Shown here: positions 51,070 to 61,000 of the stretch, piece after piece
Position numbering within the stretch: the stretch's first letter is position 1
How the letters are laid out: each line of letters opens with the position of its first letter
DNA from: Streptomyces sp. SID8374
GTDB lineage: Bacteria > Actinomycetota > Actinomycetes > Streptomycetales > Streptomycetaceae
NCBI RefSeq assembly: GCF_009865135.1
Contig: NZ_WWGH01000001.1
Coordinates: forward strand, 2,232,001 to 2,296,000
Reading direction: 5' to 3'
DNA length: 64,000 nt
Made by a program: the position numbers and the translations under genes
The notes under the pieces: model-generated
The model's database searches: none
Told to the model about the DNA's origin: nothing
What the model saw: the letters and a program-made list of their open reading frames with translations, nothing else

Positions 51070-51932
51070 TCAGTTGGTGTCGCGGCCTTCGAGGCGTTCG
51101 AAGCGCTCCTCCAGCTCCTCGATGCGCTCCAAGGCGCATTCCAGCTTGTGGGCGAGATCCGCTACTCCGGCCGCCGCCGGGAACTCGTTCGGCGCGGAAG
51201 CCGACGCTTCGTCAGACTCGTCCACCGGCTGCACCGCGACCGGTACCTCTGTGCCGAACTCGTCCCCCACGACGACATACGCCATCGAGCCGTTGCGCTG
51301 GCAGGTCTTCTTCATCCTGCCCTCCAGAGCGAGGAAGGTCAGGGCCTGGTCGGCGGATTCCGGGTCGCCGCCGATCGTGTCAACCACCTCGTCCCCGGTG
51401 ACCGTGGCGCCCCTGGCCAGTGATCCGTCTCTGATCTTGCGGACCAGGCGGCCGTGGGAGAGCTGGGTGGCGAAGCCGTGGTCGTCCCAGTCGCGTACGT
51501 AGACCTCGTCGCCGGGCAGCTCACCGGGGTAACGCAGGAGGAAGTTACCGGCCAGCAGGGCGATGGCATTGGTGACCACGTTGAGCGGCACCGCATAGTG
51601 CTCCGCCAGGACGTCGCGGGCCGGGAGCCGGGCGCCAGAGTGCCGGAGTAGATCTGCTGTGTGAGATCGCCGGCCACCTTCTCGAAGGCGTCCTCGAAGT
51701 CGGCCGAGCGCGTGACGAACGTGCCGCGCCCCTGGCGGGCGATGACCCAGCCCTCGTTCCTAAGCAGCCGGATCGCCTTCTGCACGGTCAGGCTCGATGA
51801 CTTGTAGGTCTGCATAAGCTGGCTCTGGGTCGGCAGGAGCTGGCCGGGCCGCAGTTCGCCGTCCCGGATCTGCTGCCGGAGGTCGTCCGCGATGCGCTCG
51901 AACGTCAAGCGCGCTTCATCAGCAGCAGCCAT
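51070..51932 (-). pseudogene. Second GntR regulator, frameshifted
   Basis: The ATG at 51932 begins MAAADEARLTFERIADDLRQQIRDGELRPGQLLPTQSQLMQTYKSSSLTVQKAIRLL, a GntR winged helix followed by a second DNA-binding-like region (DLTQQIYSGTLAPGS). Near 51620 the frame shifts and the rest (ARDVLAEHYAVPLNVVTNAIALLAGNFLL, then GDEVYVRDWDDHGFATQ) continues in the next frame to 51070. The expected LAPGARLPARD can be restored by duplicating GGCGCCC, suggesting a 7-bp repeat-mediated deletion. The C-terminus is a coiled coil (LAHKLECALERIEELEERFERLEG). Confidence 0.8.
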
Positions 51933-52157
51933 GTCCATCCCCGGTCCCAGTCCGATTCCACCCACCGCGGGCCACTCGCTGCCTGTCGCGTTTCACCAGT
52001 TCAGCGGCCTCACGGGGTCAGGGTAGCCGCCGTATGGATGGACCACCCCACGACGGATGGAATTCAATAGGGATGGACTTCGGATGGGATGAATGCAGGG
52101 TTGCGGCACGCGATCACCCACACGGGTGACTTGCACCCCTTCTACCTGGAGGTTTCC

Positions 52158-52493
52158 GTGAAGACCATGCCCATCGACCAGACTCCGGCCCTGGTGATCC
52201 TGGCCTCCGAGTCCCGGCCGCACTTCAAGGACCGCGAAGGCCAGCAGCCCGCGATCGACCGGGTCACCGGTGCCCACCTGCACCTGGTGGACGTGATGTT
52301 CGCATTCAACGGCCGCGCCGAAGTGATCATCGTCAAGGTCCCGGAGCCGGGCCTGGGCAAGGGCCTGAAGGTCGGTCTGCCCGTCGTCCTCACCGGCCTG
52401 GTCGCCTCGGCCTGGGAGAACGAGAGCAACGGCAAGGACCGCCACGGCATCTCCCTGCGCGCCGACGCCATCACCGCCAAGGCGGGCGCATGA
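52158..52493 (+). CDS. SCO3933-family element regulatory protein
   Basis: A 111-residue protein. VSVKTMPIDQTPALVILASESRPHF, RVTGAHLHLVDVMFAFNGRAEVIIVKVPEPG and GISLRADAIT are the conserved blocks of the SCO3933 family found upstream of tra genes in actinomycete integrative elements. TGGAGG five bases upstream supports the GTG at 52158. It overlaps the FtsK-like gene by ATGA, so the two are co-translated. Its exact role is unknown. Confidence 0.85.
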   Translation: MKTMPIDQTPALVILASESRPHFKDREGQQPAIDRVTGAHLHLVDVMFAFNGRAEVIIVKVPEPGLGKGLKVGLPVVLTGLVASAWENESNGKDRHGISLRADAITAKAGA

Positions 52494-53611
52494 TGACCGG
52501 CAGCCCCCTCGGACCCGCTCTCCTGGCCGTGGTCGGCCTCGGCGCGCTCGGACTGCTGGGCTGGGCCGGGTACTGCTTCACCCGCTGGTACCGGGCCGAT
52601 GCCGAGACCCGGATCAGCCTGCGGCAGGCGCGGCGGCTGCGGTGGGGCTGGAAGCGGCTCGCCCCGATGCTCGGCCTGGCGGTCAAGGACGCCACCCCGA
52701 CCGTGCTCCAGCAGTACGGCCCGCAGGAGCAACCGACCAAGCCGCGCGTGCTGGTGTCGCGCCTGCGCACCCGCGCCGATGCCTTCGGCGTCACCGTCAC
52801 CGCCGACGCGCTGCCGCAGGTCGGGCTGGGCGCCTGGCAGGACGCTGGCGAGGGCCTGTGCGACGCCTGGGGCATGCGCCGCATCCGGATCACCCAGCCC
52901 AAACCCGGAGTGATCGTGGCGCGCGGCTTCCGGCGGGAACCGCTGGAGGCGGTGATCCGCTCACCACTCCTCGGTCCCGACGGCTCCCCCGTCTGCCGAC
53001 TGGGGCAGTTCGTCTCCACCGACGACATACTGCTCGGCTGGGACGAAGACGGCACCCCCATCGTGCTCAACCTCGCCTACTCCGCCCACGCCCTCATCGC
53101 CGGCCTCACCCGCTCCGGAAAATCGATCACCGTCAACACCCTGCTCGCCTACGCCTCCCTCATGCGGGACGTGCGTCTGATCGTGATCGACCCCAACCTC
53201 GGCGCGGTCGCGCCCTGGTGGCGTACCGCCTACAAGGTCTCCGACGCCATCCACCCCGACGAGCCGACCGAGATCCTGCGCTGGGTGCGCGAGGAAATGC
53301 AGCGCCGGGAGCGGCTGTTCTGGTCCGGCCGCACCGACCGCATCACCGACTTCAGCCCCGAGCTGCCGCTGCTGCTCGTGGTGATCGACGAGGTAGCGAA
53401 CTACACCCGCCACCCGGACCGCAAGGCCCGCGAACGCCTCGAGGCCGAGCTGCTGGCCATCGTCAGCGCCTCACCACCAAGGAGGTCCGCACCTTCCTCG
53501 ACCGGCTCCGTACCACCTGCCAGTGCTGCACCCAGGGCCTGGACGCCGAACGGAAGGCATGCTGCGCGGTCGGCGAGTGCTGCCAGAAGCAGTTGTCCCC
53601 TTCGACGGTGA
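52490..53611 (+). pseudogene. FtsK/SpoIIIE (TraB-like) translocase truncated by deletion
   Basis: The gene begins with a transmembrane segment (GLGALGLLGWAGYCFTRWY) and keeps Walker A AGLTRSGKS (about residue 205), RLIVIDPNLG and Walker B LLLVVIDEVANY (about 300). After ERLEAELLAIVS, at about 53465, the FtsK sequence ends and the frame runs 45 residues of Ser/Arg/Pro-rich sequence into integrase DNA. The C-terminal third, including the DNA-recognition gamma domain, is absent. Such proteins move double-stranded DNA during Streptomyces conjugation; this one is not expected to work. Confidence 0.88.
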
Positions 53612-54384
53612 CGTACGTGCAATCGGTCCTCAAGTCCGCTCTGGAACACGCCGTCCGCGAGGACGAACTGCCCCGCAACGTCGCCCGGAACGTCAAGACC
53701 ACCGCACCCCGGCCCAGGCGCTTCCGGCCACTCACCGCAGCCGAGGCCCGCCGGTTCCTCGACGCGGCCCGCGCCGACCGGCTGCATGCGCTGTACGAAC
53801 GTGCCCTCCGCACCGGACTCCGCAAGGGCGAACTCCTCGGCCTCCACTGGGAAGACCTCGACCTCACCACCGGAACGGCCAGCATCCGGCGCTCGCTCCA
53901 GCGCACTCGCACCGGCGGCCTCACGCATCTGCCCACCAAGACCCGGGCGTCCGAGCGCCGTATGGCGCTCCCGACCGAATGCATCCACTCCCTCAAGAAG
54001 CACCAGGAGCAGCAGGACAAGGAGCGCGAGACCGCAGGGCCGGAATGGAGAGACAACAGCCTCGTCTTCACCACGCCCACAGGACGGCCTCTCGACCCTG
54101 CCAACCTCACCCGCCGCTTCCGCAGCTTCCTCAACCGGGCCGGACTCCGACGCATCCGCTTCCACGACCTCCGCCACTCGACCGCGACCCTACTCCTGGA
54201 ACAGGGCGTCGACCTCGTCGTCATCAAGGAGCTGTTGGGCCACGCCCATATCGGCGTCACCGCCAGCGTCTACGCCCACGTGAGACTCCGACTCCAACGC
54301 CAAGCCATCGACACCCTCGGCAACGCCCTCGGCACAACCGACGACGACCCCGACGATCCGCCCTCGACAGCAGTCGTCCGCTGA
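53467..54384 (+). pseudogene. Tyrosine site-specific integrase, N-terminus deleted
   Basis: In a different frame from the FtsK remnant the sequence becomes RLTTKEVRTFLDRLRTTCQCC, then CCAVGECCQKQLSPSTVTYVQ, the core-binding domain of pSAM2-type integrases, and a complete catalytic domain: ALYERALRTGLRKGELLGLHW (first Arg), FHDLRHSTATLLLEQG (His-x-x-Arg), LLGHAHIGV and the Tyr in SVYAHV. About the first 100-150 residues and the start codon are missing. The open frame extends upstream only by chance through FtsK DNA. The 3' end is followed by GTTGCCGTCA repeats. Confidence 0.9.
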
Positions 54385-54385
54385 C

Positions 54386-54407
54386 GTTGCCGTCAGCGTT
54401 GCCGTCA
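54386..54407 (+). repeat. Right copy of the 22-bp direct repeat
   Basis: Two GTTGCCGTCA copies 12 bp apart start one base after the integrase stop codon, where attP and arm-type sites normally lie. The unit matches 49122-49143 at 20 of 22 positions; a related GTTGCCGTCA also follows the integrase fragment at 48053-48062. Confidence 0.65.
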
Positions 54408-54417
54408 ACCCACCCAG

Positions 54418-54451
54418 AAGGGTCTGCCGGAATTATCTCCGGCAGACCCTT
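54418..54451 (+). terminator. Terminator after the integrase
   Basis: AAGGGTCTGCCGGA-ATTATC-TCCGGCAGACCCTT is a perfect 14-bp hairpin followed by CTTCGTTC. Confidence 0.9.
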
Positions 54452-54625
54452 CTTCGTTCATTGTTCTGCGATTGCTGATCTCGTGGATGCGTGAACTAGC
54501 ACAATTCTGCACACCTCGGCAGAGCGCGAATTCCCTCTCCGAGTGACAGCCTCCTGAGTAACCGTCAAGAAGCCGTCATTCCAATCGCCGCTGCCGCGAA
54601 TCTGCCCGCAGGCCAGGAGAGTCCA

Positions 54626-55015
54626 CTACTTCTTCGAGACCATTGAAACGCCACCCATCGCAAGGGAAAACATTCGGGCCAGAGCCTTCCGGACATCCGG
54701 GTCTCGGTCAAGCCGCTCCAACGATTCATATCTCGCCGGATCAAGATCGACCGTGGCCACTCCCCCAGCATGTCCGTCCTCCACGGTCGAGAACAGGAGA
54801 AGGCATCGGTAGGCGCGCACATCTCCCCCTCTCTCTTCACGCATCAGTGACTGAAGGACGACGCTTCCTTCCTTCACCTGGCTGCGGAGTGCGTGAACTG
54901 AGGACCACCGAGTCGCCCAGCCTCGCTCTTCCGCCTCCAATTGGATCGCGAGTAGCGTATCGAAGCTGATCTGACACACGCGGAAGTCAGGGTCGGTCGA
55001 ATGGATCAGTGACAT
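54626..55015 (-). CDS. Candidate immunity protein for the RHS toxin
   Basis: A 129-residue cytoplasmic protein starting MSLIHSTDPDFRVCQISFDTLLAIQLEAEERGW, with RAYRCLLLFSTVEDG and ESLERLDRDPDVRKALARM later. I do not recognise its family. It begins 6 bp after the RHS toxin stop on the same strand, has no signal peptide and is slightly lower in GC than the core, all typical of immunity genes of polymorphic toxins. GGGGAG lies nine bases before its ATG. Confidence 0.8.
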   Translation of the reverse strand: MSLIHSTDPDFRVCQISFDTLLAIQLEAEERGWATRWSSVHALRSQVKEGSVVLQSLMREERGGDVRAYRCLLLFSTVEDGHAGGVATVDLDPARYESLERLDRDPDVRKALARMFSLAMGGVSMVSKK

Positions 55016-55021
55016 CAGGCA

Positions 55022-58000
55022 CTACTCCCCGTCATAGACGTCAATGCGGATTCGAATATCTGGGTCGATGCGCCCGTCCCTGATTCTCGCCAGGAGTTCG
55101 TCCTTGCGGTGGTGGCCTCCCAAGATCTTGCCATCACGCGAGACAAGAATTCCATCTCCTGCGCCAGGGTTGTTGATCCCGTCCAGAAGTTCCTTATTGC
55201 TCAGTTTCTCGTGATACCACTGCGACGCTGGATCTCGAGTCTTCTGTGAATCGGTGTAATTACCGATATCACCAGCCTTCTCGTTACGCGCCGAGATTCC
55301 ACAGGGCCCGGAATTGTGCACGAGGACCGGCGTACTCCCTGCCAGCACATAGTACGTGTGCAGGTCCGCAATGGTGAGGTTGTGGACCTCGGCCCGCTGA
55401 TTCACGTGCTCGATGTCCGCGATCCGGAAGGTTATGCCGTCGGCGGTACGGAGTTCCTGTCCGGCGGTCAGGTCACCGGCGTTGATCCAGGCGTTGAGGG
55501 CGGGGACCCAGAACGGATGGCCTTCGGTCGCGGTGAGGGTCGCCTTCTCGCCCTCGACATCGAGGGTGATGGTCACCAAGTTCTTCATTCCGGTGCCGGT
55601 GACCTCCGCCGTCACCGTTTTGACCGACGTCTCACCGGTCTCGGGATCGGTGGCCAGAACCTGGTCGCCTATGCGAACGTCCTCGATGGGTTTGGTCGTG
55701 CCGTCGGCCATAAGGACTTCGGTACCTGGAACGAAGCTGTTGCAGCTCTTCGCGGCCTTCAGGACCTTGATGCCCTTCAGGGCGCGGGCCCAGGGCAGGT
55801 CGAGAGCGGCAAGTCCGCAGGCGGTAGCACTCTGACCCGAGAGGCAACTCTTCCACGTGTCTATGTCGGGGACGATGAGCGCAGAGACGAATCGGTCGAA
55901 GCCGTTGGGCGTGTAGTCGATGATCCCCAGCGCCTCAGCAGCTCCGCAGAACGCCGCCAGTTTGGTGTCCTGGGCGTAGCACTTGCCTTCCGCCCACGCC
56001 TCGACGCGCTTTTCCTCGGGGTACAGGGGGTATAGCGCCTCCAATGTGCGGGCGTTGGGGATGACGAGGCCCTCGATCGCGACTTCGCCGTTCTTCTGGC
56101 TGACGGTGACCGCCACCGCAGGGCTGGTTTGCGAGCCTTTCCCCTTTTCGTTTTTCGGCTTCGGGGGATTCTGCGGCTTTTTCGGCGGCTTGCTGCAGCC
56201 GGAAGTGGTGCAGCCCGGTCCGTTGCCCTTGTCGGGGGCCCAGGCGGAGTCGGGGTTGCCGTGGCTGCATCCGTCGCAGTAGAGGCCCGTGGGGTCGGAG
56301 AAGGTGAGGGGGTTGTTGTTGGCGTAGGCGTAGCCGTTGATCTGCTGGGGATCGGTCAGGTCCATGATCGGGTCGACCGAAAGGAAGCGTCCGGTTGCCG
56401 AGTCGTAGGAGCGGGCGCCGACCTGGGTCAGGCCGGTGGACTTGTCGATCGTGCCGCCGACGAAACCCTTTGTACCGGGCCACGTTGTCGGCGTCGAGCC
56501 GCGGGTTCCGCCGAAGGGCAGGGAGCGGCGCTGGCTGAGCTGCTGGGTGGCGGCGTCGATGGAGAGCAGTGCGGTGCCGTGGTGGTCGGCGGTGGTGAAG
56601 GTGACCTTGCCGTTGTCGGCCTGGACGGCTTGGTGGCCGCCGCCAAGGTCGATGTACCGGGTTCCCTTGGGGGTGGTGGTGCCCTTGGCTACGGTGATCT
56701 CGGTGCTGCCGAGGTAGAGGGTGGACTCGGTCGGGGTGCGGGCGATCAGACGGTTGCCGTCGGCATCGTAGATGTACTCGGTGACCTTCGGTGAGCTGCC
56801 CTCGACCGGTTCGGTGACCTTGACGAGCTTGCCTTCGGCGTCCCACTTGAGCGTCTGGCTGGTGCCGTCGCCCAGGGTGCGGGTCTCGGTATTGCCCGTC
56901 TTGTCGTAGGTGAAGAAGTCGCCCTGGGTGAGGCCGGGGCCGGTGCGGGTGACGGATGTCAAGCCGTGCGGGCGGACCGCGGTGGCTCCGGGGGCCGGGT
57001 AGTTGTAGGTGCTGGTGACGTTCTTCGTGGTGTCACCGGCGATGTTGTGCTCCGTCTCGGCGGTGCGGTTGCCCATCTTGTCGTAGCCGTAGGAGGACCA
57101 GTACGGGGCGGGGCCGCCGATGACGGCGGCACTCGGCGCATCCGCGCAGGTCTTGGTGGACTGGGTCCATGCCTTCGTCAGGCGGCGCAGGTGGTCGTAG
57201 GTGAAGCACTGGTTGTCAGTACCGGCGCGCGATGTGTCCGAGACGGAGAGGACGTTGCCGGCTTCGTCGTAGCGGAAGGTGGACGCCTGGTCGACGCCGG
57301 GGATGTCCTCGCGTTCGACCCGGGTGTTCAACAGCCGCTGGGTGCCGGGCTCGTACTCATTGGACACCCAGGTTCTCTTGCCTCCCGCGTTGGACAGTTC
57401 ATGCCCCAGTGGCTTGCCGGTCAGGCTGTAGGACGTCGTGGCCTTGATGCCCTCGCGGCCGTCCACGGCAATCGGCCGCAGCGTCGCGTCCTCGTGGACG
57501 TACACGACGGACGAGGCGGCCAGGCTTCCCGCCTTGGGCAGGCCGACCCCGCTGACCAGGCCGGACGGTTTGTAGGTGGCGCTCGACAGGTGGGTGCCGG
57601 AGAGTCCGGCGTTGGCGGTGGTGGCCGGGATCGTCACCGAGGTGCGCAGCGGCCGGTAGAGCTTGTCGTAGGCGACCACCTTGTTGACGTAGGCCGCGCC
57701 GTCGTCCGCGTACCGTGTGGATTCGGCGATGTGGCCCTTGGCACCGCTGATGGTGTCGTACGTCCAGGTGGCCCTCAGGGGGCCGCTCGACGAGCCGGAA
57801 CGGATCTCGGTTCTGCGGCCGAGTCCGTCGTAGGTGTAGGCGAGGGTGGTCTTGCGGGCGTCCTCCGTGGAGATGAGGCGGCCGCGGTCGTCGTAGGAGT
57901 ACGCGAAGGCGCCCTTGTCGGGGTCCTTGGTCTCCTTGACCTGCCCGAGGAGATCGTACTTGTAGGTCCACTCATTGCCCGCGGGGTCGGTGGCCTTGGC

Positions 58001-61000
58001 CAGGGCCCCCGTCGGGGTGAAGTGGTACTTCGTGGCATCGAACGGGGCGTCGGCCATGCGCTCATGGTGCTGACGCAGTTCCGTGGTCTGGCCGCGGGCG
58101 TCGGTCAGGGTGGTGGTGGCGGTTCCGCCGACGGGCGGGATGACGGTGACGCGGTCGCCGCCGTAGATGTTCCGGGTGATGCCGAGGACCTGGCCGCCGT
58201 CGCCGTTGCCGAATATCTGCCGGTGTTCCGTCTGCCGGCCGAGTCCGTCGTAGGTGTAGCGGTTCTGGGTCTCCACCCCGCTGGCGTCCTGCGGCGTGAC
58301 GAGGGTGGTGGAAGGCTTTCCGGTGGCGTAGTAGGGCAAGAACTCCTTTTCTGCCAGGCCGCGTTCGTCATAGAAGACGTCGGTGAGCAGCGTTCCGCCG
58401 TCCGGGCCGGGTGCCTGCGTCTGGCGCGGGCGGAGGAAGCCGTCGTAGAAGACGTAGGAGGTGTCCTGACCGCTGTTGTTGCCGATGGTCTTGGTACCGA
58501 CGGCGATGGCCCGGTTCTCCGCGACGGTGTAGGTGTACTCGTAGGTGGGGACCTCACCGGTCAGGCGGTCGGCGAGCCAGACCTTGGTCTTCCGCCCCAG
58601 TGCGTCGTAGGCGAAGTCGGTGACCTTGTTGTTGGTGTCCGTGATGCTCAGGTGCATACCGCGCAACGGGTCGCGGACGGTGGTGGTCGTGTGAGCAGTG
58701 GTGCTGTCCGTGCCCTTGACCGGTGGTGTGGTGACCTTGGCCGAGTCCGGGAAGCCGGTGCTAGGTGTGTAGGTCGTTGTGGTGACGAGGCCGTCGTTGC
58801 GCGGCGTCCGGGTCACCGCGTCGTTCTTCACGGTGACGGTGCCGCTGAGGTCGTTGGTGGTGAGCTGACGGCCGTAACCGTCATAGGTGGCCGCCGTCTC
58901 GGTATAGGTGGCGGTGGTGCCGTCGTGCGACTTGAGCACGCCCGTCGCCGTGGCGGTGCCCTTGGTGGGCGCGGTTCCGTAGTCGAGGCCGTCGTAGGCG
59001 GTACGGATGTCGGATATGACATCGGCGGGGCGCGCGGGGACGGTGGGACACGCCTTGGAGACCGCCTCCACCCGAGCGGGGAGGGAGAGGATCGCGCCCG
59101 CCGTCGGGTAGTAGGTGCGGGTGCACCTGTCGTCGGTGGCGGTGGAGTCGTCGCCACGGTCGTCGACCTGCGTGATGCGTCCGGCGACGGTGTCGTACGT
59201 GTTGGAGGTCGTGGTGGTCCGCCACCGGCTGCCGGCGCCGCCGTCGAGCGAGGTCCAGGACCGGGTCTGGGCGGTGCCGGTGAAGTTGGCGGTCACCGCC
59301 CCCCAGGAGCGGACCTTCTTCGCGGTCTCGTGGTACCAGGGGCGGCTCACGGTCTTGCCGAGGACGTGGCCCTGGGGGCCGGAGTATTGCACCGTCTTGT
59401 ACTCGAAGCCCGCGGCCGCCTCGTGGTCGGTGAGCGGGGCGCCCTCGTCGGTGCCGAGAGAAACGGTGACCGCCTTGGTGCCGCCGGCGGGCTCCTTACG
59501 GTCGCCGTTCATGCCGCGCAGGAAGTAGCTGTCGTTCTGGGACTTCATCGCGGCGGCACCACCCTGTCCGCCCGTCCTGACGCGGACGTGACCGTAGCCG
59601 CGCCACTGGGACCAGGTCTTGGCTTTCTCCTTGGTCAGCCCGTCATCGTCGTCGTAGTGCCAGGCGGCGTCGCCGAGGTAGTCGTACATCGTGACCTGGT
59701 CGGGGGCCCGGCCGGTCCGGTCGGTCAGCGTGACGGTGGAGGTGACGTACTTGTTGAACCAGTGCAGTTCGCCGTCGTCGGTGCTCGTGGCGCCGATGTT
59801 CTGGGGGAAGCACCGGGTCGTGTTGGTCTGCGGGGTCGGTAGCGCTGCCGCGTTGCACACCGGGGCCGAGTAGTTGACGTCGATCCGGCCGCCGGCCTCG
59901 TCCGCGACCGTGGCAAGGCGCTCCTTGATGAACGGGGCGTAGCCGTCATTGATCCGGTCGAGGCGGTTGGCGTGCTGGGTGTACCCGAAAGTGGTCTTGG
60001 GCAGGGTGATGGCCGGGGTGGCGCTCTTGCCTGTGCGCTGGATGGACTCCAGCAGCAGCTGGTAATCCGTGTCGGCCATCCCCCACCGGTGGCCCAGCGC
60101 CCACGAGTCGACGTCCGCGTAGGTGCCGTTCCTGAGGACCTGAGTGGCGACGGAGGCCAGCCGCTTGGTGGTGAAGAATACGGGCGCGAGCCGGCCCTTA
60201 TCACAGGTCGCACCGGTGTTGCAGTTCAGGTCCCAGGGGGTGTCGTACCAGCGCAAGGCATCGGTTTCCACCTCGGGGCAGGTGCTTCCGCCCGTCGGCA
60301 GGCATCGCTTGCCGCTGGTGAAGTTGACCTTCGCCAGGGCCTTTGCCGAGTACATGCCGCTGGAGCGCAGTCCGTACTCGATACGGTCGAGGGAGCCACC
60401 GCGCACGTAGCGGGTGTTGGCCTTCTCGTCCAGGTTGCGGCCGTAGGAGTTCGACTCCTGGTCGTAGTAGTAGGCGATCGCGTTGCCGTGCGGGTCGACC
60501 ACGTAGTCCAGGTTCCAGCGCCAGCCCTGCTGGCACCAGGAGTTGGCGAACGCGGAGGCGTGGCAGGGTTCGCCCGTGTCGTCCCCGAAGACCGGGGCGG
60601 TCCAGGTGGAGTCGGTGGTCTCTTTGCCGGATGCCCAGCCGGGCAGACGGTTGTACCCGAAGAAGTACTGCACCCCGTCGGGCGTGGTGACCTTCCAGTA
60701 CTCGTCGTCACGGGCTCCGTTGGCCCGCACGTCCGTGCTCGTTCCCTTCAGGCGCTGGACCTTCGTGCCGTCGTCGTCAGGCAGCCGGAAGGTGTCGGCA
60801 CCGGTCGGTACGAGTTCCCCGCCCTTGCCGTTGAAAGAGATGAACGCGTTGTCGTAGGCCCAGCACAGGTCGGCCGGCTTGCCTCCGTCTGGACGCTCGA
60901 CCCCGTCGTCGGCGCACGACTTGTAGCGGCGCTCGATGGCTCCGGGCCACAGGTCGAACCCGTCCCCGGCCCATGATGCCTGGTTGTTGCTGTTACCGGT

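Noticed and set aside
56966..59842. A 958-codon plus-strand frame inside the RHS gene.
   Set aside because: Antisense to an RHS gene with clear repeats; composition is Gly/Val/Arg/Asp-rich with no motif and no ribosome-binding site.
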